A stretch of DNA of 15,824 nucleotides from Hepatocystis sp. ex Piliocolobus tephrosceles (lineage: Eukaryota; Apicomplexa; Aconoidasida; Haemosporida; Plasmodiidae): assembly GCA_902459845.2 (NCBI GenBank), contig CABPSV020000459.1, forward strand, positions 1 to 15,824. The letters are read 5' to 3'. This document shows positions 8,558 through 15,824 of this stretch, piece after piece. Position 1 is the stretch's first letter. The number at the start of each line of letters is the position of its first letter. The position numbers and the translations under genes were made by a program. Under the pieces are notes generated by a model. The model saw nothing but the letters and a program-made list of their open reading frames with translations, searched no databases and was not told the DNA's origin.

Positions 8558-11284
8558 TCAAATAAATTTTGTTTTTCCCCTTACATAATTTTGATTATAC
8601 GAACTGTTATTTTTCTCTACCACGTTTTTATATGTTAAAAAGGTAAAAATCAATTTGTGTAAATTAATTTTATCTAAATTTGAATTAATAAATGAAAAAA
8701 CAAAAAATTCATCAAATTTGTTTAAATTGAATTCTGTGTCGTCATTTTTGTCATTTTTTTTGTCATTTTTTTTGTCATTTTTTTTGTCATTTTTTTTGTC
8801 ATTTTTTTTGTCATTATTTTTTTTAATTTTTAGTATATTTTTAAAAAAAACTAAATCAGTTTTATTTTGCACATTAATTATTTGTAATGCTAGGAGTTTT
8901 TTATAAATATTCAAAATTATATCGACATCTGTGTGATTGTTTGTTCCCACATTATTACACTCATTTGCCGGCACATTTGCGTAACTATTATTGTACTGAC
9001 CATTAGCAAGAATAGTGCTCCTTTTAAACGTTTTTAGTTCATATAATAAAGCAGTAATAAGAGTTACATACATTTCTTTATCAGTTAAACTTTTTTTAAA
9101 ACCATAATCGTTGTTATTATTAGGAGACTTTTCTTTTTTATTATTTATCATAATATCATTATTTTTTTCTTTATAATTATTAGATATATATGTTCCATTA
9201 CTTACATTATACACCTTTCTAGGTTTATTGAAAGTACCATATTTACGACTATTTCGAGTTTCGATTTGCAATAATGTATTAATCAATTTGATAATATTAT
9301 TCCCTTTACACATCATGAAAGTAAGAAAGTCAAAATGCTTTAGTTTTTCATAAAGAACATTAAATATTAGTTTTTCATAATTTAATTTAACAAAACTATT
9401 TAAAATATTTATGCAAGTAATACAAGAAAAACCGTTATACTTTTCTATAATAATTTCACGAAACAATAAAAATAATTTTTTGTCTTTATATTTATTTTTC
9501 GAAAACGTATATATAACATTTTCTAAATGAGAGGGGGTTATGTTATAAATGTTATTTTGTTTATGTCGGTTGTTAAAATTGGTATAATTAACAGAGTTGT
9601 TACTGTGAGTGATACCACCACCACTGTTATCATCACCACCACCATTCACCATGTATCGACTATTTATCATAATATTATGGTGTAAATGCTTTAATAAGTG
9701 TACATTTTCTTCTTTTAAATGATAATTACATGTATTTAAAATAAAGGCTAAATTTTTATTGTTAATATTTTTCATTTTTTTAATTCTTTCATACATGTCT
9801 TTATAAAATTGTACCACTTCTTTGATCTTACAATTTGTATAAAACAAATTTGGGGAGTACAAAAATAGTCTTATTAAACAGTCATCATTTAAATATTTAA
9901 TCAATAGTTTTAGTGTAATACTAAACCCTTTTATTAATGTTAAAAAATTAGAAATATTATTTTTATTGCTATTATTGTTACTGCTGACACAATTCTTTTG
10001 CGTCATACTTAATGTTATATCTTTATCTGTATACAATTTTTTATCGTTAAAACTGATACAGCTGCTCATATGCGTGTTTATACAACCATTGTTTTTATTT
10101 GCATATTCTAAACTATCATTTTTTTCATTTACACTTTTTTTGTAAAAGAAAGATACACTTCCATCATTCAAAGTTTCCGTTAATTTATGATCAAATATTT
10201 TCAAACTAGCTATAAAACTTGAACCACTGTTTTCAAACTCAGTAGGACTACTACTACTACTACTACCACCACTGCTGTTACTAGCGCTACTGTCATTACT
10301 GCTACTACTGTTACTACTCATATAATCATAAAATGACCTTCCACTATCAATCTTTTCGTTGCATATTTGTGTACTTGTTTTATTACATACTTGTACACAT
10401 GTCCTGTTATACACTTCTAAATAATGTTTTAAATCATAAATATTTACATTTTTGAAAGTACTAAAAAAACCAATTTTATTAAATATTTTTATAAATTGTA
10501 ATATGTTAATAAAAAATGTGTCATCATAAGTATGTTTAATTTCGTTTTGATTTCGATTTATGTTATTTATACAAAATTGAAATGTATAAATGAAATTTTG
10601 TTTATATTCTTTATCATTTTTATAATAAAAAAAGTGACTTAGTATTTTATTAAATTGAATAAATATATTAAAAAATATAAAAAATAAATTATTCTTTAAT
10701 TGTATATCTTCTATTTTTTTAAATTCTTCAAATTTGTTTTTTGTATATATTAATAAAGAATATAAATTAAATTCCTGAATGTTATTATCAAAATGTATAA
10801 CACTATTTATATTAATAATTTTTTGTTTTTTTATTTTTTCTAATTTGCTAATTGGTTTGGTTATTTTATCCAAATAAATATTAAAAAAATTATATTTTTT
10901 TAAGTTTTCTTTAAATAGTTTTATTTTGGTTTCTTCACGAAAATTCTTAACTAAACCGCCAGACAAACAATTATTTGAAACAGAGGATGTATTGGATAAA
11001 CCACTTACTTGTGTTACTGCATTTATTTGTGTTATGTCACCCGTTTGTGCTGCACTATCTGTGTATGTTACATTTTTTGTTTTTTTTCGACATTTTTTAA
11101 GCAGTGTTGTTTTATTATTATGTGTTTGATTATGTATTGTTCCATTTTCTATAGAAGTATAAAAACATCTTATAATCTTTCTTTTTTTATGATATAATGT
11201 CTTATAATTTATAAAAGAACGATTAGTTATCGCACGTGTGCTGTTTATAAAATCAAAGTAATAATGCAAAAATAATATTTTCAT
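8558..11284 (-). CDS. Large protein with mitochondrial-like N terminus and helical-repeat character
   Basis: A single-exon 908-residue frame with ATG at 11284. The N terminus (MKILFLHYYF, then ITNRSFINYK and KKRKIIRCFY) is basic and hydroxyl-rich with almost no acidic residues, as in mitochondrial targeting sequences. The body is predominantly helical. Around residues 580-675 it shows paired-helix units (ENVIYTFSKNKYKDKKLFLL, INILNSFVKLNYEKLIFNVL) like the roughly 37-residue heptatricopeptide repeats of apicomplexan organellar RNA-binding proteins. No C-terminal RAP domain is visible. Inserts include a Ser-rich stretch (about 322-350), GGG/DD segments, and five KKND units near the C terminus. 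A job in mitochondrial ribosome assembly or RNA handling is inference. It could also be an unrelated helical-repeat protein. The gene is convergent with the CCCH gene and divergent from YL1. Confidence 0.7.
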   Translation of the reverse strand: MKILFLHYYFDFINSTRAITNRSFINYKTLYHKKRKIIRCFYTSIENGTIHNQTHNNKTTLLKKCRKKTKNVTYTDSAAQTGDITQINAVTQVSGLSNTSSVSNNCLSGGLVKNFREETKIKLFKENLKKYNFFNIYLDKITKPISKLEKIKKQKIININSVIHFDNNIQEFNLYSLLIYTKNKFEEFKKIEDIQLKNNLFFIFFNIFIQFNKILSHFFYYKNDKEYKQNFIYTFQFCINNINRNQNEIKHTYDDTFFINILQFIKIFNKIGFFSTFKNVNIYDLKHYLEVYNRTCVQVCNKTSTQICNEKIDSGRSFYDYMSSNSSSSNDSSASNSSGGSSSSSSPTEFENSGSSFIASLKIFDHKLTETLNDGSVSFFYKKSVNEKNDSLEYANKNNGCINTHMSSCISFNDKKLYTDKDITLSMTQKNCVSSNNNSNKNNISNFLTLIKGFSITLKLLIKYLNDDCLIRLFLYSPNLFYTNCKIKEVVQFYKDMYERIKKMKNINNKNLAFILNTCNYHLKEENVHLLKHLHHNIMINSRYMVNGGGDDNSGGGITHSNNSVNYTNFNNRHKQNNIYNITPSHLENVIYTFSKNKYKDKKLFLLFREIIIEKYNGFSCITCINILNSFVKLNYEKLIFNVLYEKLKHFDFLTFMMCKGNNIIKLINTLLQIETRNSRKYGTFNKPRKVYNVSNGTYISNNYKEKNNDIMINNKKEKSPNNNNDYGFKKSLTDKEMYVTLITALLYELKTFKRSTILANGQYNNSYANVPANECNNVGTNNHTDVDIILNIYKKLLALQIINVQNKTDLVFFKNILKIKKNNDKKNDKKNDKKNDKKNDKKNDKNDDTEFNLNKFDEFFVFSFINSNLDKINLHKLIFTFLTYKNVVEKNNSSYNQNYVRGKTKFI
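8750..8809 (-). repeat. Coding (KKND)n repeat
   Basis: Five perfect 12-nt units (GTCATTTTTTTT on +) encode KKND near the C terminus of the 908-residue protein, with a sixth degenerate unit on each side. The array follows KKN and precedes DDTEFNLNKF, so it is a spacer between folded segments. Perfect nucleotide identity indicates recent slippage. Confidence 0.95.
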
Positions 11285-11302
11285 TTAATTTAGTTGGTTA
11301 AA

Positions 11303-11346
<44 letters not shown>

Positions 11347-11543
11347 CACATTTGTTTGTTAAATGCTTTTGTAATATATAAATTATAAATGTAAGCACAT
11401 GGTGCGTATTATCTTTGTGTAAATTTTTTTTTTTTTTTTTCTTTTTCTCAATTTATATAAGTGTTCCGAATACGGACAGACAATTTTATAAAAATGCGCA
11501 TAAGTGTATATGTTGGCTGAACAATATTAGCATATCAATATAT

Positions 11544-11583
<40 letters not shown>

Positions 11584-12042
11584 TATGCTCTATTATTTTG
11601 CTGATGTTATGGCTTCTTTTTTTTTTCACTTTTAGTATATAGTATTATACCATCCCACTTTACCATCCTAATTTATAATTTGTGTGCCTTTGTAAAATGG
11701 CGTTATTTTTACATAACTAAAATAAATATATGTACAATTGCGAGCTTTGATTTACCTATTCGTTAGAAAATAGTTTAAGTGATAATAATAAGAACTTGCA
11801 ACTATATTTTCTGTCATTGGGAAAAAATAAAAAAAAAAACAGTAATATAAAATAATATAAACTAGCAAATAACAACTTCAAAAAAAATCAAAAGTAAATA
11901 AAAAATAAATATAATGGCACAAAAAAAAAAAAAAAAAATTTTTTAAAAAAAAAAAAAAAAAATTATAAATACCCGAGTCAAGCATTAAAAAGCAATGGTC
12001 ATAAAAATAACAAATTAAGTAGTAGCGGTACTAGGTACTTGT

Positions 12043-12176
12043 AAAATAAATAAATAATTAAATGAATAAATAAACAAATAAACAAGTAAACAAATAAACA
12101 AATAAACAAGTAAACAAATAAACAAAAAAATAAGTAAATAAATAAACAAATAAACAAATAAACAAATAAACAAATG
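12043..12176. repeat. Degenerate tetranucleotide tract (AAAC/AAAT/AAGT)
   Basis: About 33 four-base steps of the form TAAA, CAAA or CAAG run in one register, with short higher-order units such as AAATAAACAAGTAAAC repeated. The period of four keeps several frames open on the minus strand and yields Leu/Phe/Tyr/Cys-rich translations. These are by-products of the repeat and not genes. Confidence 0.9.
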
Positions 12177-12258
12177 AAATAATGGATAATAAACAAGTGA
12201 ACGAACGAGCGGACATGCAAGTAAATAAATTGACAAATCAACATAGCAATAAATAATT

Positions 12259-12305
<47 letters not shown>

Positions 12306-12530
12306 CAGTTTTAAAGTTCATAAATTAATAAGATATTAATTTTTAAAACGGGAAAAATTTGTACAAAAGGAATTATACATGTATATTAACACGTACATGC
12401 ATATTTGTCTATGTGTTAGTTATAATAAAGCTAAAAAAGTAAGAAAAAAGTAGAAAAAAAATAAACAAAAAAGAAAAAGGTAAAAAAAAAAAAAAAGAAT
12501 AAACGAACGACGGTCTGAACAAATAAGTGA

Positions 12531-12578
12531 ACCGACGAATGAGCCGACGAATGAGCTGACGATTGAGCCGACGAATGA
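12531..12578. repeat. GC-richer 12-bp tandem repeat, four copies
   Basis: Four units of the form GCCGACGAATGA (ACCGACGAATGA, GCCGACGAATGA, GCTGACGATTGA, GCCGACGAATGA) in the presumed leader of YL1, 72 bases before its ATG. Composition is about half G+C, sharply different from the surroundings. One frame across it is open (SEPTNEPTNELTIEPTNE) but has no ATG and stops at 12591-12593, before the YL1 start. Another frame contains ATG followed soon by TGA, as short upstream ORFs would. Confidence 0.9.
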
Positions 12579-12649
12579 ACAAACAAAGCGATAAGGATAT
12601 TGTAAGAGCATAACTAAATACAAATAGTATAAATATGTAGAGTTACAAA

Positions 12650-14836
12650 ATGAAAGAAAATAGGCTTAGAATAAGTAAAAGAAGAAAAACAAAAACTGTT
12701 GAAAATAATTTAAACACAAGTGCACATAGCAGTGTTAGAGGTAATGAAAATGAAGAAGTTAAACATGCAGTGAAAAAAAGAGGAAAAAGAAATAACAAGA
12801 AAAGTGACCAAAGTGAGAATGAAAATGGCACTGAAAATGGGACAGAAAATGGGACAGAAAATGGGACAGAAAATGGGACAGAAAATGGGACAGAAAATGA
12901 AACAGAAAGTGTAAATGAAAATTATGATGAAAATGAAAATTATGACGAAAATGAAAATTATGATGAAAATGAAAATTATGATGAAGAAGATGAGGACGAA
13001 GAAGATGAAGAAGATGAAGAAGATGATGAGGAGTACGAACTGAAAAATTATGGTATAGCACTTGAGTTACCTAAACGAAAAAACAGAGGTAAAAACATGA
13101 AAAAATTAATAGGTGAAGATTTAGAAAAAGACGAGCAATTTTGGAATAATAGTATATGGGAAGAAGAAGAAATAGATGAAGAGTATGTTAATTCAGAAGG
13201 TGAAGATGAATATATAGATGTGACAGATACTGACTTCGATGATGATGATGATGATGATGATGAAGATACTAATGAAGAAGAAGAAGAAGAAGGTAGTTAT
13301 GATGTTTTAGATGACAATAATAAAAAAAAAATGGAAAAAAAAAAATTGTTTTCATATTTAGAAAATTTAAATAAAAAGAATAATAATATAATGAACAAAT
13401 ATAATGTAATTAATAAAAAAAAGTATCATATTTTGGATAAAAAAACAAATATAAAAACAAACAATAATACGTATAATAAAAGAAGTGGTAAAATAATAAA
13501 CAATGTAAAAAAATTAGATGTAGAAGGAATTAGTGAAACAGAAAGACATGAATATTTTGTTACAAATAAAGAAGATAATACAATGAAAGGAGATATATCA
13601 AAAGAAAAAATATTAGAAAAAAAAAAAAAAAGAAAAAACATATTTACACCTGTAAATAATAGATCTAAAAGAGAAACAACTAGGATGAAAACGGAACAAA
13701 TGGAAAAAATTTTTGAATTAAGAAAAATAAAAAAGGAAACACGACATAAAAAATATGCTGAAAAAAGAATGTTAAAAAAAATGAGTCATAGAGAATTAAC
13801 AAGAGAAGAAAGATTAGAAGAAGCTAAAATAAATGAACAATATAATATTCAATCACTATTACAATTACAAGCATGGGAAGAACAAAAAAAAAGATATGTA
13901 GAAACAAAAAAAATGTTATATCACAAACCTATGAATGTTTTTATTAGTTTTTCTTATTCAAAAGAACGTACCAAACCTTCAAATGATAAAATAGTATATG
14001 ACTTAGATAATAACTACAATTATATTAATAATTATGTAAGTAAACCCGGTAGAGGTAGGCGTAGTGCAGCTAAGGTTTTATTTACACCTGAGGTTTCCAA
14101 TGTTGTTCAGGATGCTCCTACTATACATGATAATATGTTGGTTCATTCGACTAATGGCGATGTTGGTAGTGGTGATATTGGTAGTGGTGATGTTGGTAAT
14201 AACGACAACAGTAGCAGTCATAAAAATGAAGAGGCAAATGGACATATTTTCGATAGATTTACCTTAAATAATATAGACCAATGTGAAGATTTGAATATAC
14301 AATATATGGACGATGAAAGAGAACTTAATTTTGATAATATAAACTTAGGGAATAAACAATTTGGGAATAAACATTTAGGGAACAAAAATGTTAATGAGAA
14401 TGATAATAGTGGTAGTAACGACAGTAATAAAGACGAGAGTGGGTCAAATAAAAACACTTTTGAATATGATGAAAAAAAAAAAAAAAAAGAAATAGGGGGT
14501 AGAGATATAGAAGAACGGGAAATATATATTATAACTGATCCAAACAGTTTAAATATGTATAGTAATTATAACAGTGAAAAAAAGCATTTAGAAAACATAA
14601 AAAATACAAAACGTGTTTGTGCTATAAGTAATTTAGAAGGAAAATACTTCGACCCTTTAACAAAACAATATTATAACAATGCAACTGCTTTTAAGTTATT
14701 AAGATTGCACTATCATGAAAACAAGTATAAACTTTTAAATCAAGAAACGTCAACTGTTATGGAAATGTTACATAATACGTTAAGCGAAATAAATATAATA
14801 AGAAATAAAAATAAAACAAATGAACAGAATTATTGA
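12650..14836 (+). CDS. VPS72: YL1/VPS72 (SWC2) subunit of the SWR1/SRCAP-type chromatin remodeller
   Basis: A single-exon 728-residue frame with ATG at 12650 in an AAAATGA context. Three blocks match the YL1 family in order. (a) About 132-205: NRGKNMKKLIGEDLEKDEQF, then IDEEY and DTDFDDD, as in the N-terminal histone-binding segment. (b) About 345-425: a basic stretch followed by REERLEEAKINEQYNIQSL, as in YL1's LTQEELLEEAKITEELNLRSL. (c) 655-690: RVCAISNLEGKYFDPLTKQY, then NNATAFKLLR, the YL1_C domain. YL1/Swc2 binds H2A.Z-H2B and serves exchange of H2A.Z into nucleosomes; nuclear location is inferred. About 130 extra residues precede block (a), carrying NGTE and NYDENE repeats and an acidic run. 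A spacer with GSGD(I/V) and GN-K repeats separates blocks (b) and (c). Human YL1 is about 364 residues, so this protein is about twice that length through low-complexity inserts. Confidence 0.93.
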   Translation: MKENRLRISKRRKTKTVENNLNTSAHSSVRGNENEEVKHAVKKRGKRNNKKSDQSENENGTENGTENGTENGTENGTENGTENETESVNENYDENENYDENENYDENENYDEEDEDEEDEEDEEDDEEYELKNYGIALELPKRKNRGKNMKKLIGEDLEKDEQFWNNSIWEEEEIDEEYVNSEGEDEYIDVTDTDFDDDDDDDDEDTNEEEEEEGSYDVLDDNNKKKMEKKKLFSYLENLNKKNNNIMNKYNVINKKKYHILDKKTNIKTNNNTYNKRSGKIINNVKKLDVEGISETERHEYFVTNKEDNTMKGDISKEKILEKKKKRKNIFTPVNNRSKRETTRMKTEQMEKIFELRKIKKETRHKKYAEKRMLKKMSHRELTREERLEEAKINEQYNIQSLLQLQAWEEQKKRYVETKKMLYHKPMNVFISFSYSKERTKPSNDKIVYDLDNNYNYINNYVSKPGRGRRSAAKVLFTPEVSNVVQDAPTIHDNMLVHSTNGDVGSGDIGSGDVGNNDNSSSHKNEEANGHIFDRFTLNNIDQCEDLNIQYMDDERELNFDNINLGNKQFGNKHLGNKNVNENDNSGSNDSNKDESGSNKNTFEYDEKKKKKEIGGRDIEEREIYIITDPNSLNMYSNYNSEKKHLENIKNTKRVCAISNLEGKYFDPLTKQYYNNATAFKLLRLHYHENKYKLLNQETSTVMEMLHNTLSEINIIRNKNKTNEQNY
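12824..12973 (+). repeat. Coding NGTE and NYDENE tandem repeats in YL1
   Basis: Six 12-nt units (AATGGGACAGAA type, 12824-12895) encode NGTE, followed by a degenerate NETE unit. Three 18-nt units (AATTATGATGAAAATGAA type, 12920-12973) then encode NYDENE, and the sequence runs into a Glu/Asp tract. They form the acidic N-terminal extension ahead of the histone-binding block. The adjacency of two different units with near-perfect copies indicates repeated slippage. Confidence 0.95.
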
Positions 14837-14894
14837 GTTAAGAACTAATGCCTACATATAATTTACAGACATATAATGGACACATAACGATGCG

Positions 14895-14930
<36 letters not shown>

Positions 14931-14979
14931 CATGTACATGAAAATGTACACACGGTAACCCACAGTCGGTATAGTATAT

Positions 14980-15015
<36 letters not shown>

Positions 15016-15824
15016 GTATATGTTAAAATATTTCATTTGTTTTTGTTTCTAATTTTTGATTTTTTATATTTTATGTTGTTTTAATCTTTTTCATTTGTAT
15101 TTTTTATTTTTATTTTTTGCAATTAAAAGAGCTTAGATTTACACGATATACACATTAAGCAAAAAATATGTAGTTATGTTCATTCATCTATAGTTATAAA
15201 CATTTTATTTATATAACATGTTATATATATACAATTTTACTATGATTTAATAACTTATTATGTTATTATATTTATTTGTGTTACATGTTTTTTTATATTT
15301 TAACAACTCATACATGACAAAGATATAACATGGTTGTAAAAAAAAAAAAAAAAAAAAAATTATATTTATATTTATATTAATAGTGTTTTCACTTTAATTA
15401 ATAAAGCAGTAACTAATGAAGTGAGAATTTATATTTTTCTGTTTTTTATTTTTTTTTTTTTTTTTGTAATTCACTGTTACTAGTTTAAAAATATACACAC
15501 ATGTAAGTACATATATATATATATATATATGTATGTAATGTCCAAACAATATACTTAATAATTAAATATTAACGAGTAAACTAAAAATATTTTATTAAAA
15601 AAATAAAGAAACAACCTGGGGAATACCTAATTAGTATGTGTATATATGTGTGACTAGTATGAGCTTAAAATATGCTCACCTAAACTGAATACATTGATTC
15701 TTATTTATACAAAAAAAAAAAAATAAAATAAAATAAAAATAAAAATAAAATATTACAGAATAAGTGTTTAAAAAAAAAGAATTTAATAATTAGCTAGTTT
15801 ATTTAAAAAAAAAAAAAAAAAAAC
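14837..15824. other. Intergenic region downstream of YL1
   Basis: About 1 kb with no supported gene. It contains a 32-A run (14897-14928), (AT)n at 14984-15010 and 15511-15530, an A run at 15339-15359 and a terminal A run at the right edge. A short, less AT-rich patch at about 15612-15690 includes a small inverted repeat (GAGCTTAAAATATGCTC, 15661-15677). It could belong to the next gene outside the window. Confidence 0.55.

Larger units (their letters stand above)
11285..12649. promoter_or_regulatory. Divergent intergenic region upstream of YL1 and the 908-residue gene
   Basis: About 1.37 kb without a supported gene. It holds a 36-T run (11305-11340), (AT)n (11552-11579), A runs (11920-11938 and 12262-12303, the latter 42 bases), the AAAC/AAAT tract and the 12-bp array described separately. 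By position it must contain the promoters and leaders of both divergent genes. No individual motif can be assigned. Confidence 0.5.

Noticed and set aside
8444..8638. Frame beginning with Met-Ser-Gln and a poly-Lys run
   Set aside because: The Lys run is the 48-A homopolymer, and the rest overlaps the 3' end of the minus-strand gene.
11999..12263. Minus-strand Leu/Phe/Tyr/Cys-rich frames that look like membrane proteins
   Set aside because: They come from the period-four AAAC/AAAT tract, which keeps several frames open at once.
12500..12593. Open EPTN-repeat frame as an extra exon of YL1
   Set aside because: It has no ATG, stops before the YL1 start, and the YL1 ATG at 12650 has a good context with no sign of a missing N-terminal domain.
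15612..15690. Less AT-rich patch with a donor-like GTATGTGT and a small inverted repeat
   Set aside because: No ATG or acceptor gives an open frame, and no match to a known small RNA is evident. It may belong to a gene beyond the right edge.
1..15824. CRISPR array, mobile element, tRNA or centromere
   Set aside because: The tandem arrays lack unique spacers and are simple satellites. No transposase or reverse-transcriptase motif or tRNA fold was seen, and no stretch is as long and AT-pure as a Plasmodium centromere.

Overview
The window is nuclear DNA of a malaria parasite (Plasmodium). The evidence is extreme A+T content, very long uninterrupted A or T runs (up to 70 bases), (AT)n microsatellites between genes, small GT-AG introns with T-rich acceptors, and proteins swollen by Asn, Lys and Asp low-complexity inserts. 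The presence of axonemal, chromatin and ribosome-assembly genes fits a core chromosome segment rather than a subtelomere. Species cannot be settled by eye. The intergenic style (TGCATG / TGTACA words among AT repeats) looks more like the P. malariae / P. ovale group than P. falciparum, but this is only an impression.

Six genes are supported, in the order + - + + - +. (1) Positions 152-1050, +: a five-exon gene with no long open frame. When spliced it gives a 104-residue C2H2 zinc-finger protein of the BUD20/ZNF593 pre-60S ribosome family, and its ATG appears to be split by the first intron. (2) Positions 4487-1173, -: a two-exon gene for a 967-residue CASC1/DNAI7-like (axonemal dynein-associated) protein. 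Its 3' end faces gene 1 across only 122 bases. (3) Positions 4853-5065, +: a 70-residue single-exon candidate small protein, divergent from gene 2. (4) Positions 6330-7900, +: a two-exon gene for a 427-residue protein with three CCCH zinc fingers. (5) Positions 11284-8558, -: a 908-residue protein with a mitochondrial-like N terminus and helical-repeat character, convergent with gene 4. (6) Positions 12650-14836, +: YL1/VPS72, the H2A.Z-handling subunit of SWR1/SRCAP-type complexes, with long acidic and Asn-rich insertions. It is divergent from gene 5.

Between genes the DNA is simple sequence. It includes a 15-bp and a 16-bp tandem array in the convergent gap at 7901-8557, a tetranucleotide AAAC/AAAT tract at about 12043-12176, a GC-richer 12-bp array at 12531-12578 just upstream of YL1, and poly(dA:dT) runs at most gene borders. 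The genes are not an operon. They are unrelated housekeeping or stage-specific units: ribosome assembly, flagellum of the male gamete, RNA binding, probable organelle RNA handling, and chromatin remodelling. I saw no tRNA, rRNA, CRISPR array or mobile element.
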